Source: Natronomonas gomsonensis (lineage in GTDB: Archaea; Halobacteriota; Halobacteria; Halobacteriales; Haloarculaceae). Taken from it: a DNA stretch of 64,000 bases. Position numbers and translations under genes: made by a program. A model generated the notes under the pieces. That model was not told the DNA's origin. It did not search any database and saw only the letters and a program-made list of their open reading frames with translations. The stretch covers positions 2,728,001 to 2,792,000 of the forward strand of contig NZ_CP101323.1 of the NCBI RefSeq assembly GCF_024300825.1. Reading direction: 5' to 3'. Positions 1 through 8,513 of the stretch are shown piece after piece (within the stretch, counting starts at the first letter, position 1; every line of letters starts with the position of its first letter).

Positions 1-263
1 TCCTCGAACTCGAGGACGTTGTCGCTGTCGACGAACCCGTGTTCGACGGCGACGCCGACCGCCCGGTCGCCGACGAGGTTTGCCACTGCCGCCCCCGAGA
101 GGCTGGCGACCACCTCTTCGACGGTCGCCTCCTCGCCGTCGTAAAAGTCCCGTTCGACGGTCAGCGACACCTCGCCGTTCTCGAAGGTTTCTCCGAGTAC
201 GTCGGCGTCACAGACGGAGACGAGCGTTCCCTCCTGTGTCGGCCGCTCCCGCAGTAGCATCAT
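1..263 (-). CDS. DUF424 family protein (partial, runs off left edge)
   Basis: The 87 visible codons read from an ATG-ATG start and include the block VCDADVLGETF, then an RDFY element and a GAAVANLVGD stretch, which is the pattern of archaeal DUF424 proteins (usually about 95-100 residues), so only the last ten or so residues are missing. The start overlaps the stop of the upstream TPR gene (ATGATGA), implying translational coupling. The biochemical function of DUF424 is not known to me. Family assignment is by motif recall; the start could be either of two adjacent ATGs. Confidence 0.8.
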   Translation of the reverse strand, partial: MMLLRERPTQEGTLVSVCDADVLGETFENGEVSLTVERDFYDGEEATVEEVVASLSGAAVANLVGDRAVGVAVEHGFVDSDNVLEFE

Positions 264-1006
264 CGCTCCCGTGACTCGACGAGTTCTTCCTCGGCGTTTT
301 GTCTGAGTTCCTCGGCCTCTTCGGCGACCTCCTCGGCGCGTTCGTCTTCACCCATCGCCTCGAGTGCGCGTGCTTTCTCCTCCAGTACGTCGGGACTGCG
401 GTGGCCCAATCGGAGCGCGTTGTCGAAACAGGAGACGGCGTCTTCGGCCAGTCCCCGTTCGAGCAGGAAGAATCCGCGGTTGTACCACCCCTGCGGGAAC
501 CGAGGGTCCAACTCGACGGCGCGTTCGGCGTGTTCGAGCGCCTGTTCGCTCTGGCCGGACTCCCACAGCGCGTAGGCGAGGTTCGTCTCCGCCGAGGCGG
601 CGTGTTCGGAGTCGTCGTCGATGGACAGGGCCTCTCGGTAGGACTCGATGGCTCGTTGGAACTCCTGTAACTCCGCGTGGGCGGCGCCCTTGTTCACCCA
701 CGCTTCCTGTTCGATGCCGTCGTCATCGGCGAAGTTCGCGACGCGCTCGAACGCTTCGGTCGCCTGCTCGTGGCGGTTGATGCGCATGTACTCCAGTCCC
801 ACGTCGAGGAGGCTCTCGGCGTCGACCTGGTCGGCCGGAATCTGCCGTCGGTCGAGCGTGTCGGCGACGACTCGAGAGTCCACGGGGTCTACCATCTCGG
901 GGTCGAGGTCGAGTTCCGGCGGGTCGAGGTCGAACCCCTCGTAGGGGTCATCGAACCCTTGGCCCTCTGAGAACTCGTGTGAGTCGTCGGGTTCCTCGTC
1001 AGTCAT
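260..1006 (-). CDS. Tetratricopeptide-repeat protein
   Basis: A 248-residue acidic protein. After an acidic N-terminal tail of about 50 residues it holds consecutive 34-residue TPR units, seen as the repeated pattern of A..E....A (for example EAWVNKGAAHAELQEFQRAI and the following AETNLAYALWESGQSEQAL), followed by a charged C-terminal helix. TPR arrays are protein-protein interaction scaffolds; the partner is not visible. I chose the ATG at 1006 because the reading frame upstream is arginine-rich and non-acidic, unlike haloarchaeal coding sequence. Its stop overlaps the start of the DUF424 gene, so the two form an operon. Confidence 0.88.
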   Translation of the reverse strand: MTDEEPDDSHEFSEGQGFDDPYEGFDLDPPELDLDPEMVDPVDSRVVADTLDRRQIPADQVDAESLLDVGLEYMRINRHEQATEAFERVANFADDDGIEQEAWVNKGAAHAELQEFQRAIESYREALSIDDDSEHAASAETNLAYALWESGQSEQALEHAERAVELDPRFPQGWYNRGFFLLERGLAEDAVSCFDNALRLGHRSPDVLEEKARALEAMGEDERAEEVAEEAEELRQNAEEELVESRER

Positions 1007-1077
1007 GGCCGGGAGTTGGCCGCGAGCGCGGTTAAGGCCTACGGGCCAGCGATGCCGGCGCTCGGCCGGCCGAACAC

Positions 1078-2259
1078 TCAATCCAGGAGCGCCGAGGATT
1101 TCGACTCGTTGTCGTAGCTGACGAGCTCTTCGAGTTCGTCTTCGGTCCCCTCCCGCTCCGTGTTCCAGATGAACTCCTCGGTCCGTATCGCCTCGGCCTG
1201 TACGTCGTCGATTCGGGGGATATCGGTCACACCCGAGAACACGACGACTGCGGCCACGCTGTCGGCGTCCGGGCGCGGATAGTCGCCGGTCCGAACCTCC
1301 AGACAGCCGGTCCGTTCTTCGAGCCAACTTCGCGCCTCTTCGATACCGTTTCGGTTGAGCTGTTCAGGTGGCCCTGAGACCACCAGCAATGCCCGCTTGG
1401 TGCTCTCGAGACCGCAGGGAACCGTGAGTTTTCCGAGCGTCGCTCGACGGACGAGCGAGGTGATTCGCCCCGCCGCGTCGCCCTCGGAGGCGATGTCCTC
1501 GTCGTCGGCTTTCAGTCGGTCGAGCAGTCCCGATTGCTCGGCGGTCAGTTCCTCGGCGGCGTAGCCGACGCTCGTGATGCCGCGGTCCCCGAGCGTGTTG
1601 ATGATTTCGGAGGCGTCGACGACCGATTCAGCGATTGTGTCGCCGAGGGCGTCGAGTTCACCCGCCGAGAACAGCGACCCGAAGCGAGTGACGATTTCGT
1701 CGTTAATGGCGGTGTATCCCTCCGCGAGGCTCTCGCCGGTGGCTTTGAACGCGTCGTTGTCGAACAACAGGAGGTTGTCGACGCTGTCGACGAACCGCTC
1801 TAGGGAGTCGGCGGCGTTGCGATTGTAGATGCCGCCCTCGCTTTCGGCCGGCAGGATGCCGAGTCCGTAGACGGGCTTGGTGTATATCTCTCGGAGGTGG
1901 TCGGCCAACACCGGACTGCCACCGCTGCCGGTCCCGCCGCCGAGGCCGGCGACGACGAGGAACGCATCGACCTCGCTCGTGGCACCGTCGAGGGCGGTCT
2001 GTATCCGCTGGAGGTCCGCCTCCGCACACTGACGCCCCAGCGACGGTTCGGTACCCGCGCCGTGGCCGTCGACGACCGTCTGCCCGATGAGCACGCGGTT
2101 TTCCTCCGGGACACACTCCAGACTCATGAGGTCGGTCTTTGCGGAGTTCACCGCGATGGCGTGGCTGACGACGCCCGTTCCTCGTTCGAGGTCGTACTCG
2201 AGCAGTCGGTCAAGCACCTTACCCCCCGCCTGTCCGAACCCGATTACCGCGAGTTTCAT
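1078..2259 (-). CDS. cetZ: CetZ tubulin-like cytoskeletal GTPase
   Basis: A 393-residue FtsZ/tubulin-superfamily protein. It opens with MKLAVIGFGQAGGK, the haloarchaeal CetZ N-terminus, and carries the tubulin signature GLGGGTGSGGSP near residue 100 (GTP phosphate binding) plus the CetZ blocks VYGLGILP and NLLLFDNDAF. CetZ proteins act in cell-shape control and motility in haloarchaea; which paralogue this is cannot be decided here. The ATG at 2259 is preceded by a strong Shine-Dalgarno (GGGGAGG about 10 nt upstream) and begins exactly at the family N-terminus; a longer frame to 2334 is rejected. Transcribed leftward, about 70 bp from the TPR gene. Confidence 0.93.
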   Translation of the reverse strand: MKLAVIGFGQAGGKVLDRLLEYDLERGTGVVSHAIAVNSAKTDLMSLECVPEENRVLIGQTVVDGHGAGTEPSLGRQCAEADLQRIQTALDGATSEVDAFLVVAGLGGGTGSGGSPVLADHLREIYTKPVYGLGILPAESEGGIYNRNAADSLERFVDSVDNLLLFDNDAFKATGESLAEGYTAINDEIVTRFGSLFSAGELDALGDTIAESVVDASEIINTLGDRGITSVGYAAEELTAEQSGLLDRLKADDEDIASEGDAAGRITSLVRRATLGKLTVPCGLESTKRALLVVSGPPEQLNRNGIEEARSWLEERTGCLEVRTGDYPRPDADSVAAVVVFSGVTDIPRIDDVQAEAIRTEEFIWNTEREGTEDELEELVSYDNESKSSALLD

Positions 2260-2347
2260 GTGGCTATACCTCCCCAAATCGACGATTGCTCCGTCTCCGT
2301 GACTGTTCGATAGTGGTGCGTCATCTGTAAACACACCTTCTGGATGG

Positions 2348-2364
2348 GCTTTATTTAATATAGA
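2348..2364 (-). promoter_or_regulatory. Candidate TATA box of cetZ
   Basis: Read leftward, the AT-rich stretch TATATTAAATAAA sits about 90 nt upstream of the cetZ ATG in otherwise GC-rich DNA. Together with the good Shine-Dalgarno this suggests a leadered cetZ transcript. Inferred from composition only. Confidence 0.5.
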
Positions 2365-2522
2365 TTCAGTTTCGATAAACGAAATCAGTACCTTTCTTTA
2401 TGTCAAACGAACCGTTCGAAACGGGGTCGATGGCGGCCGAACGCTCCGCGTAATCGCCTTTCAGCGGCCGGTTTCTCGCTTCTCACCCCTCGGCTTTTGG
2501 CCGTTCGGTCCCTAACTCCGAT

Positions 2523-3080
2523 ATGCGCCTGTTCGTGAGCGTCGACCTCGACGGTCTCGGCGAGGGGGTCGCCGAGGCTCAGGCACCGTTCGCCGACCTC
2601 CCCGGGTTGAACCCAACTGACCCCGAGAGTGCCCACGTCACGATGAAGTTCCTCGGAGACGGTCCGGAGGGTGGTCACGACCTCGATGCGCTGTCGACGG
2701 CCATCGAGTCGGCCGTCGAAACGGCCGACGTGGGTCCGTTCGACGCCCGATTCGAGGGACTGGGTGTCTTCCCGTCGCTGGAGTACATCAGCGTCGTCTG
2801 GCTCGGCGTCGAAACGGGAAGCACCGAACTCACGACGCTCCACGAGGCGCTGGAGGCCGAAACGACTGCCCTCGGCTACGACGCCGAATCCCACGAGTTC
2901 ACTCCACACGTCACGCTGGCACGGATGGACCACGCCGCCGCAAAGGAGACGGTCCAGGAGGCAGTCGAGGAAACCCACCCCGAAGTCGGAACGCTCCGCG
3001 TCGAGGAACTCCGTCTCACCGAGAGTACGCTGACGCCAGACGGCCCCGAATACGAGACCGCCGAGCGGTTCCCGCTGTGA
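2523..3080 (+). CDS. thpR: RNA 2',3'-cyclic phosphodiesterase (2H family)
   Basis: A 185-residue protein of the LigT/ThpR 2H phosphoesterase family, which hydrolyses 2',3'-cyclic phosphate RNA ends (older name 2'-5' RNA ligase). Both catalytic HxT motifs are present: HVTMKFLG near residue 39 and HVTLARM near residue 130, with an N-terminal RLFVSVDL strand typical of the family. Length is normal. It stands alone on the plus strand, divergent from cetZ, with an intergenic gap of about 260 bp. Confidence 0.92.
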   Translation: MRLFVSVDLDGLGEGVAEAQAPFADLPGLNPTDPESAHVTMKFLGDGPEGGHDLDALSTAIESAVETADVGPFDARFEGLGVFPSLEYISVVWLGVETGSTELTTLHEALEAETTALGYDAESHEFTPHVTLARMDHAAAKETVQEAVEETHPEVGTLRVEELRLTESTLTPDGPEYETAERFPL

Positions 3081-3158
3081 CCCGACGGCCTCGATGGTGA
3101 GTGAAACGGCTGTTTGTCCCTCACGAACGCTGATGTCGGCGGCGAACGACCGGCCCAC

Positions 3159-3542
3159 ATGAATCGAGTGACGGAGATGGCGACGAGCGCGCTGGCGGCG
3201 TTCTGTGTCGGTGTCGCCGTCTGGCCGCCGTGGAGTGAGGCCCTTTACTGGTCGGCGGTGGCCGATGCGGTCGGTACGATACCGACCCTTGCCGTCGTGT
3301 TCGCGGTGTGTGCGGTGGCCGGGGGCGCTGCCGCCCGTCTCGGGCTCTCCCTCGAGTCGCTCACCGCCGGCGGCGCCATCGCGTACGCCCTCGGGATGGC
3401 CGGTATCGAGGCCACGATGTCGCCGGACAGCCCCGTTCACTTCCTGCTGTACGCCGCGCTCCTCGGCTGTTTCCTCCTCGGTGCGTTGGCCACCAGCGCC
3501 GGCGTCGGCGAGGCCATCTCACGACGCCTCGCCGATGGGTGA
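3159..3542 (+). CDS. Small membrane protein, four predicted TM segments
   Basis: A 127-residue hydrophobic protein; I count four membrane-spanning stretches (about residues 8-25, 33-55, 61-82 and 90-112). The ATG at 3159 begins just before the first helix; an upstream in-frame ATG would add a hydrophilic tail and is less likely. I do not recognise a family. It follows thpR by 78 bp and may be co-transcribed. Confidence 0.7.
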   Translation: MNRVTEMATSALAAFCVGVAVWPPWSEALYWSAVADAVGTIPTLAVVFAVCAVAGGAAARLGLSLESLTAGGAIAYALGMAGIEATMSPDSPVHFLLYAALLGCFLLGALATSAGVGEAISRRLADG

Positions 3543-3728
3543 AGCGGTTGACTCTCGCACATCTCGTATGTCGTCACTCGCGCTGCTCGCTCGAACTCCC
3601 TTCGGTCGTCCTCGCAGCCTCCACGGCTCACTACGTTCGCCGTTCCGGTACGAGACCACTCCCTGCGGTCGGCGCCTCGCACTCAAAGGAACAAGAATTT
3701 AAACACCGCGAGGGAACACAGCGACACT
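3543..3728 (+). promoter_or_regulatory. Intergenic region with rpl39e promoter
   Basis: The gap before rpl39e contains a TATA-like TTTAAA at 3698-3703, about 28 nt before the rpl39e ATG, the spacing of leaderless haloarchaeal transcripts. The preceding 100 bp are rich in short TCGCTCG and TCGGTCG-like inverted pieces but form no perfect hairpin I can define. Confidence 0.5.
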
Positions 3729-3881
3729 ATGAGCAAGAAGTCGAAGGCCAAAAAGAAGCGGCTGGCCAAACTGGAGAACCAGAACAGCCGCGTCCCCGCG
3801 TGGGTCATCATGAAGACCGACCGCGACACGCTGCGCAACCACAAGCGCCGCAACTGGCGTCGGAGTGACACGGACGAATGA
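3729..3881 (+). CDS. rpl39e: 50S ribosomal protein L39e
   Basis: A 50-residue, strongly basic protein ([19 protein letters not shown] start, [10 protein letters not shown] near the end), which is the full and characteristic length of L39e, a small tail-like protein near the exit tunnel of the large subunit. It heads an operon with L31e, whose ATG overlaps this stop codon (ATGA). It is too short for many gene finders, but the match is unambiguous. Confidence 0.97.
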   Translation: MSKKSKAKKKRLAKLENQNSRVPAWVIMKTDRDTLRNHKRRNWRRSDTDE

Positions 3882-4150
3882 GCGCCGAATTCGACGAGCG
3901 CGTCATGACGGTCCCGCTCCGAGACATCCTCGCGGAGTCGAAGGGCCAGCGCGCCGATAAGGCGATGAGCCTCGTTCGCTCGCATCTCGCACAGCACTTC
4001 AACGTTGAGGAAGACGCCGTCCGTCTGGACCCCTCCATCAACGAGGAAATCTGGTCGCGCGGCCGCTCGAAACCGCCGAAGAAAGTCCGCGTCCGGGCCG
4101 CCCGCTTCGAGGAGGAGGGCGAGGCCGTCGTGGAAGCCGAAACCGCATAA
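3878..4150 (+). CDS. rpl31e: 50S ribosomal protein L31e
   Basis: A 90-residue protein recognised as L31e by [18 protein letters not shown] and the C-terminal [17 protein letters not shown] block. It is a component of the large ribosomal subunit near the tunnel exit. It is translationally coupled to L39e by a four-base overlap, and the aIF6 gene begins one base after its stop, the conserved archaeal order L39e-L31e-aIF6. Confidence 0.97.
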   Translation: MSAEFDERVMTVPLRDILAESKGQRADKAMSLVRSHLAQHFNVEEDAVRLDPSINEEIWSRGRSKPPKKVRVRAARFEEEGEAVVEAETA

Positions 4151-4151
4151 C

Positions 4152-4817
4152 GTGCTCCGCGCGGCCCTCTCCGGCTCCTCCTATGTCGGCGTCTTCGCGC
4201 GGGCCACGGACGACTGTCTGCTCGTTCGTCCAGACATCGAGGAGTCCCTACGCGAGGACTTCGAGGACGAACTCGACGTTTCCGCCGTCCCGACGACCAT
4301 CGCCGGCTCCTCGACGGTCGGTGCCCTCGCTGTCGGCAACGAGAACGGCCTGCTCGTCAGCCAGCGGGCCACCGACCGCGAGTGCGACCGCATCGAGGAG
4401 GCGACGGACCTCCCGGTCGTCGAACTCCCGGGCCGCATCAACGCCGCCGGCAACGTCGTGTTGGCGAACGACACGGGTGCGTACGTCCACCCCGACCTCC
4501 CGAGGAAGGCGATTCGGGCCGTCGAGGACGCCCTCGACGTGCCGGTCGAACGCGGGATGCTCGCGGACGTCCGAACGGTCGGCACCGCCGCCGTCGTCAC
4601 CAACGATGGCGTACTGTGTCACCCGAAGACGACCGACGAGGAACTCGACGCCTTAGAGGACGTCTTCGGCGTCTACGCCGACATCGGGACGGTCAACTAC
4701 GGCGGACCGCTGGTCGGTTCGGGCCTCGTCGCCAACTCCGCCGGCTACATCGTCGGCGAGGACACGACCGGACCGGAGTTGGGCCGCATCGACGACGCCC
4801 TCGGCTTCATCGACTGA
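4152..4817 (+). CDS. eif6: Translation initiation factor aIF6
   Basis: A 221-residue aIF6, the anti-association factor that binds the 50S subunit. The pentein-like repeats are visible as alternating blocks such as [31 protein letters not shown] and [16 protein letters not shown], and the C-terminal [19 protein letters not shown] start at 4152, one base after the L31e stop, gives the normal length and an N-terminus ([15 protein letters not shown]) that aligns with the family; an in-frame ATG upstream lies inside rpl31e and is rejected. Confidence 0.95.
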   Translation: MLRAALSGSSYVGVFARATDDCLLVRPDIEESLREDFEDELDVSAVPTTIAGSSTVGALAVGNENGLLVSQRATDRECDRIEEATDLPVVELPGRINAAGNVVLANDTGAYVHPDLPRKAIRAVEDALDVPVERGMLADVRTVGTAAVVTNDGVLCHPKTTDEELDALEDVFGVYADIGTVNYGGPLVGSGLVANSAGYIVGEDTTGPELGRIDDALGFID

Positions 4818-4826
4818 CGCCGGGAT

Positions 4827-5750
4827 TCAGAACTCCGACCCGAGCGTCGACTCGTTTTCCAGTTCCGGCACGACGCCCTCCAGCATCGACTCCCGGTAGA
4901 AGTACGCGAACAACAAAAACGGGATGAAGACGGCGAACGGCTGGACGAGGATGAGAAGCGGGAACGCCAGCAGAATCCCGACGACGGTGATGAGCAGGAC
5001 GAGGAACACCAACATCATCGCGAGGGTGATTCCGAACGTCGCGAGGAAGCCGAAGAGGAGTGCCTTCAGGTAGTTCGTCGTCTTGACGAACTCCAGAAAC
5101 CGGAGGCCGCTGTAGGTTCGGGTGACGCTTCCGGTCGCCATGAACGTCGGCAGGACGCCGCCGCCGACGTACAGCGTCGCCAGATACAGCGGTATCGCCA
5201 GCAGCATCACCGACGGCGCATCGAGGGCGGTCGACAGACCGACCGGAACCGCGATTGCGATGAGCATCGCGATGAACACCGGTATCCCGACGACCGAAAT
5301 CAGTAAGCCGTCGACGAACAGTCCGCCCCAGTCGCCGTACTCAGGTGGCCGATGGTCGCCACGGATGGCCGCCCGCCCGAGTCGGTAGGCGTAGCCGTAG
5401 ACGAACACGAACGGAAAGATGACCAATCCTGCCAGAAACAGCAGTCCGGCGCTTATGAGCATCTGCTCCCAGCCGTCGGCGACGGGGTAGGTGAGTGCGA
5501 ACCCCAGCGGGCCCTTCTCGAAGTAGTCTTCCCCGTCGTCGGCTTCTGTGGGCCGTGCCGTTTGCGGCCCCGAATGACCCTCTGGCGTTTCGGCGGGTTC
5601 GCCCCACCCCGAGGCGTCGGCGCCGCTGCCGGTCTCTCGCTCCGTTCCCCACTGGTCGCGGTCCGTCGACGGTTGGACGAGTTCGGACCCACAATCGGGA
5701 CAGTACCGCCCATCGTCGACGGTCTTGTCGCACTGTTGGCAGTATGGCAT
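4827..5750 (-). CDS. Zinc-ribbon DUF4013 membrane protein
   Basis: A 307-residue protein: an N-terminal zinc ribbon (CQQC and CPDCGSE, residues about 4-23), a hydrophilic linker, then about six hydrophobic segments beginning at the EKGPLGFALTYP motif that typifies DUF4013 haloarchaeal membrane proteins. The function is unknown. I chose the ATG at 5750, three codons inside the longest frame, because it starts directly at the zinc ribbon. It sits on the opposite strand between eif6 and rpl18a, genes that are usually contiguous in archaea, and ends 9 bp from the eif6 stop. Confidence 0.85.
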   Translation of the reverse strand: MPYCQQCDKTVDDGRYCPDCGSELVQPSTDRDQWGTERETGSGADASGWGEPAETPEGHSGPQTARPTEADDGEDYFEKGPLGFALTYPVADGWEQMLISAGLLFLAGLVIFPFVFVYGYAYRLGRAAIRGDHRPPEYGDWGGLFVDGLLISVVGIPVFIAMLIAIAVPVGLSTALDAPSVMLLAIPLYLATLYVGGGVLPTFMATGSVTRTYSGLRFLEFVKTTNYLKALLFGFLATFGITLAMMLVFLVLLITVVGILLAFPLLILVQPFAVFIPFLLFAYFYRESMLEGVVPELENESTLGSEF

Positions 5751-5900
5751 GGGTGACACTGTTGGACGACGATGTTAACCGTTCGGGTCGTATCGCGCGT
5801 CCGACCGCAGGACGGCGAACCGTTTTGTCGGTTTTAGCCATCGAGCCCTCGGAGGGAAGATGAGGAAGATACTTCCCGCTCGCGCGTCGTATCCCGTAGT

Positions 5901-6074
5901 ATGAGTGAGTTTACTGTCACGGGAACGTTCCCTGCTCGATTCGGCGAGCAGGCCTTCGAGAAGACGCTTGATGCGCCGAACGAAAACGTCGCGGTCGAGC
6001 ACGTGTACACCCAGTTCGGCTCCCAACACGGCCTGAAGCGCACGCAGATTTCCATCGACGAGGTGTCGGCATGA
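5901..6074 (+). CDS. rpl18a: 50S ribosomal protein L18Ae (LX)
   Basis: A 57-residue protein starting MSEFTVTGTFPARFG with a C-terminal KRTQISIDEV strand, matching archaeal L18Ae/LX in full length. It starts the second half of the translation/targeting cluster, and its stop overlaps the pfdA start (ATGA), showing coupling. Confidence 0.95.
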   Translation: MSEFTVTGTFPARFGEQAFEKTLDAPNENVAVEHVYTQFGSQHGLKRTQISIDEVSA

Positions 6075-6532
6075 GCCTCGGTGGTGGCGGTGGCGGCGGT
6101 GCGATGCAGCAGCTCCAACAGCAGCTACAGGCGCTCGAAGAGGAGAAAGAGGCCATCGAGGCCGAAATTCAGGGCGTCCGCGACGAGCAGTCCGAAATCG
6201 ACGAGGCCATCGAGGCCATCGAGACGCTCGACAGCGACTCGACGGTGCAGGTCCCGCTCGGCGGCGGCGCCTACGTCCGTGCCGAAATCGCCGACATCGA
6301 CGAAATCGTCGTCAGCCTCGGTGGCGGCTACGCGGCCGAACGAGACAGCGAGGGCGCAGTCGAATCCCTGAAGCGGAAGAAGGACACCCTCGACGAGCGC
6401 ATCGAGGAACTCGAAGCGGAAATCGAGGAGGTCGAATCCGAATCCGAGGACCTCGAAGAGCGAGCCCAGCAGATGCAGCAACAGCAGATGCAGCAGATGC
6501 AGCAGCAGATGTCCCAGCAGGACGACGAGTAA
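6071..6532 (+). CDS. pfdA: Prefoldin alpha subunit
   Basis: A 153-residue prefoldin alpha subunit, which forms a hexameric chaperone that holds nascent proteins with prefoldin beta. It has the expected layout: N-terminal coiled coil (about 12-55), central beta hairpins with VQVPLGGGAYVRAEI and VVSLGGGYAAE, and a second coiled coil (about 95-140), ending in a Gln/Met-rich tail of repeated QQMQ units. The tail is an unusual composition for a haloarchaeal protein. Its neighbours rpl18a (overlapping) and ftsY (6 bp away) are the conserved archaeal context. Confidence 0.95.
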   Translation: MSLGGGGGGGAMQQLQQQLQALEEEKEAIEAEIQGVRDEQSEIDEAIEAIETLDSDSTVQVPLGGGAYVRAEIADIDEIVVSLGGGYAAERDSEGAVESLKRKKDTLDERIEELEAEIEEVESESEDLEERAQQMQQQQMQQMQQQMSQQDDE

Positions 6533-6538
6533 GGCCCG

Positions 6539-7618
6539 ATGTTCGACGGACTGAAGGACAAACTCGGCCGCTTCAAAGACGACGTCGAAGAGGAGGCCGA
6601 GGACGGAGAGGCCGACGCCGCCGAAGAAGCGGCTGCTGAGGCCGACCCGGACACCGAGACAGCCGAGACGCCGGACGTCGTGGGTAATTCCGACGCCGAG
6701 AGCGACTCGGCGGAAGCCGACGACGACGGCCCTGGACTGGCGAAGAAGGCGGCGCTGGCGGCGACCGGCAAGACCATCATCACCGAGGAGGAGCTCGAAG
6801 AACCCCTCGAACAACTGGAACTGGAACTCCTACAGGGCGACGTCGAGATGAGCGTCGCCAGCGAAATCACCGACCGCATCCGCGAGCAGTTGGTCGGAGA
6901 GACTCGCAAACAGGTCGAATCCGGCGAGCAGGTCGTCGAGCGAGCCATCGCCGACGCACTGCGCGAGGTCATCGGCGTCGGCCAGTTCGACTTCGAGGGT
7001 CGCATCGCCGAGACGGAGAAACCGGTCGTCATCGTCTTCACCGGCGTCAACGGCGTCGGCAAGACGACCACCATCGCCAAACTCTCCGAATGGCTCGAAG
7101 AGCGCGGCCTCTCGTCGGTGATGGCCAACGGCGACACCTACCGCGCCGGGGCCAACGAGCAGATTCGCGAGCACGCCGAGAACCTCGACCGAAAGCTCAT
7201 TTCCCACGAACAGGGCGGGGACCCGGCGGCGGTCATCTACGACGCCGTCGAGTACGCCGAAGCCCACGACATCGACGTGGTGTTGGGCGATACCGCCGGT
7301 CGGCTGCACACCTCCAACGACCTGATGGCGCAACTGGAGAAAATCGACCGCGTCGTCGACCCCGACATGACGCTGTTCGTCGACGAAGCGGTCGCCGGGC
7401 AGGACGCGACAAACCGCGCCCGGGAGTTCAACGACGCCGCAGAAATCGACGGTGCGGTGCTCACGAAAGCCGACGCGGACTCACAGGGCGGTGCCGCGAT
7501 CTCCATCGCGCACGTCACCGGGAAGCCGATTCTCTTCCTCGGGACCGGCCAGGGATACGGGGACCTCGAACGGTTCGACCCGGACGTCATCGTCGACCGA
7601 CTGCTCCGCGAAGAGTAG
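6539..7618 (+). CDS. ftsY: Signal recognition particle receptor FtsY
   Basis: A 359-residue SRP-receptor GTPase that docks SRP-ribosome complexes at the membrane. It has a long acidic N-terminal A domain (about 1-75), the N four-helix bundle (about 80-150), and the G domain with GVNGVGKTTTIAKL (G1, near 165), DTAGR (G3) and TKAD (G4). Highly acidic A domains are normal in haloarchaea. It closes the rpl18a-pfdA-ftsY operon, and its stop abuts the stop of the next, opposing gene with no gap. Confidence 0.96.
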   Translation: MFDGLKDKLGRFKDDVEEEAEDGEADAAEEAAAEADPDTETAETPDVVGNSDAESDSAEADDDGPGLAKKAALAATGKTIITEEELEEPLEQLELELLQGDVEMSVASEITDRIREQLVGETRKQVESGEQVVERAIADALREVIGVGQFDFEGRIAETEKPVVIVFTGVNGVGKTTTIAKLSEWLEERGLSSVMANGDTYRAGANEQIREHAENLDRKLISHEQGGDPAAVIYDAVEYAEAHDIDVVLGDTAGRLHTSNDLMAQLEKIDRVVDPDMTLFVDEAVAGQDATNRAREFNDAAEIDGAVLTKADADSQGGAAISIAHVTGKPILFLGTGQGYGDLERFDPDVIVDRLLREE

Positions 7619-8422
7619 TCAGGCTGCGGCGTCCTCGTAGGGCACTTCTAGCAGCCTGTCGCCACAGTTCTCACAGCCGACGGCGACGACGGTATGGGAG
7701 CGACAGCAGGATTCGACGGTTTCGGTGTCGGCGGTGACGATGCCGCCGCAATTCGGACAGGTTTCGACGAACACCCGGAGACCGCTGAGCAACTGGCTTC
7801 GCGCCCGGGAATCGAGGCGGTCCCATTCGACCCACTCGGGGAGTTCCGTCGCCGCCGCGAGGTCCGCCAACAGCGCCGACCGCGACTCCCACTGGCCGAT
7901 TCGAGTCGTCTCGTTGCGAGCGAGGTAGGCGTCGCCGTGTGATTCGAAGGTGACTTCGCTGGCGTCGAGCCCCAGCTGTTCGGCGAGCTCGACTCGGAGC
8001 GCGTCGTCGTCGGCCATCGCGTCGATGTGGCGCCGCCACGCTCGCTCGAAGTCGTCCGTCAAACAGAGGTCCTCGTCCTCGCAGGGCTCGACGACGCCCG
8101 ATTCGAGCAGCACCGTCTCGGGGTCGAAATCCGCGGCCGATATCGGCTCGCGGTCGGGCGTCGGCGCCTTGTCGAACTTCGCCAGCAGCCACTCCGGGAA
8201 GTACCGCTTGGTCAACTCCGGCGTTCCGGGAACGAGATACCCGCGAAGCCAGATGCTTCCGACGGCGACGACGGCGAAGACTAGGGCTGCGGGCGGCACC
8301 AACACCGCGAGCGCCGCCGTCACCACCGCAGCGATGAGGAGGTTCGTCGTCGTACACGGCAGACAGCGGTTCTCGCCAGTGTACTCCGGACGACGGACTC
8401 GGTCGAGTACTCCCTGAGACAT
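7619..8422 (-). CDS. Membrane protein with C-terminal zinc-ribbon cysteines
   Basis: A 267-residue protein. Near the N-terminus a CLPC pair is followed by two hydrophobic segments (about 28-65); the rest is acidic and soluble, with CPNCGG near 220 and CENCGD near 250 separated by further cysteines, a likely metal site. No family recognised; it looks like a conserved haloarchaeal hypothetical. The ATG at 8422 is used because the upstream extension is Arg/Pro-rich and non-acidic. It is convergent with ftsY. Confidence 0.75.
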   Translation of the reverse strand: MSQGVLDRVRRPEYTGENRCLPCTTTNLLIAAVVTAALAVLVPPAALVFAVVAVGSIWLRGYLVPGTPELTKRYFPEWLLAKFDKAPTPDREPISAADFDPETVLLESGVVEPCEDEDLCLTDDFERAWRRHIDAMADDDALRVELAEQLGLDASEVTFESHGDAYLARNETTRIGQWESRSALLADLAAATELPEWVEWDRLDSRARSQLLSGLRVFVETCPNCGGIVTADTETVESCCRSHTVVAVGCENCGDRLLEVPYEDAAA

Positions 8423-8513
8423 GGGCGGAGATTCGTCCCGGACGGCAAAAGGATGCCGCACGGAACCGACGATTCTATATCGCAAATAGCGGTTTATTAT
8501 TCGATTCCGGGCG

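Noticed and set aside
260-1327. Long leftward frame extending the TPR gene to 1327
   Set aside because: The added part overlaps the cetZ 3' end and is arginine-rich, unlike acidic haloarchaeal coding sequence; the true start is at 1006.
3550-3690. Possible third copy of the three-hairpin element before rpl39e
   Set aside because: The region has short inverted pieces, but lacks the AAAAACTTCGATG linker and the perfect hairpins, so it does not belong.
6470-6530. CAG-rich repeat at the pfdA end as a functional repeat
   Set aside because: It encodes the Gln/Met tail of prefoldin alpha in frame and needs no other explanation.
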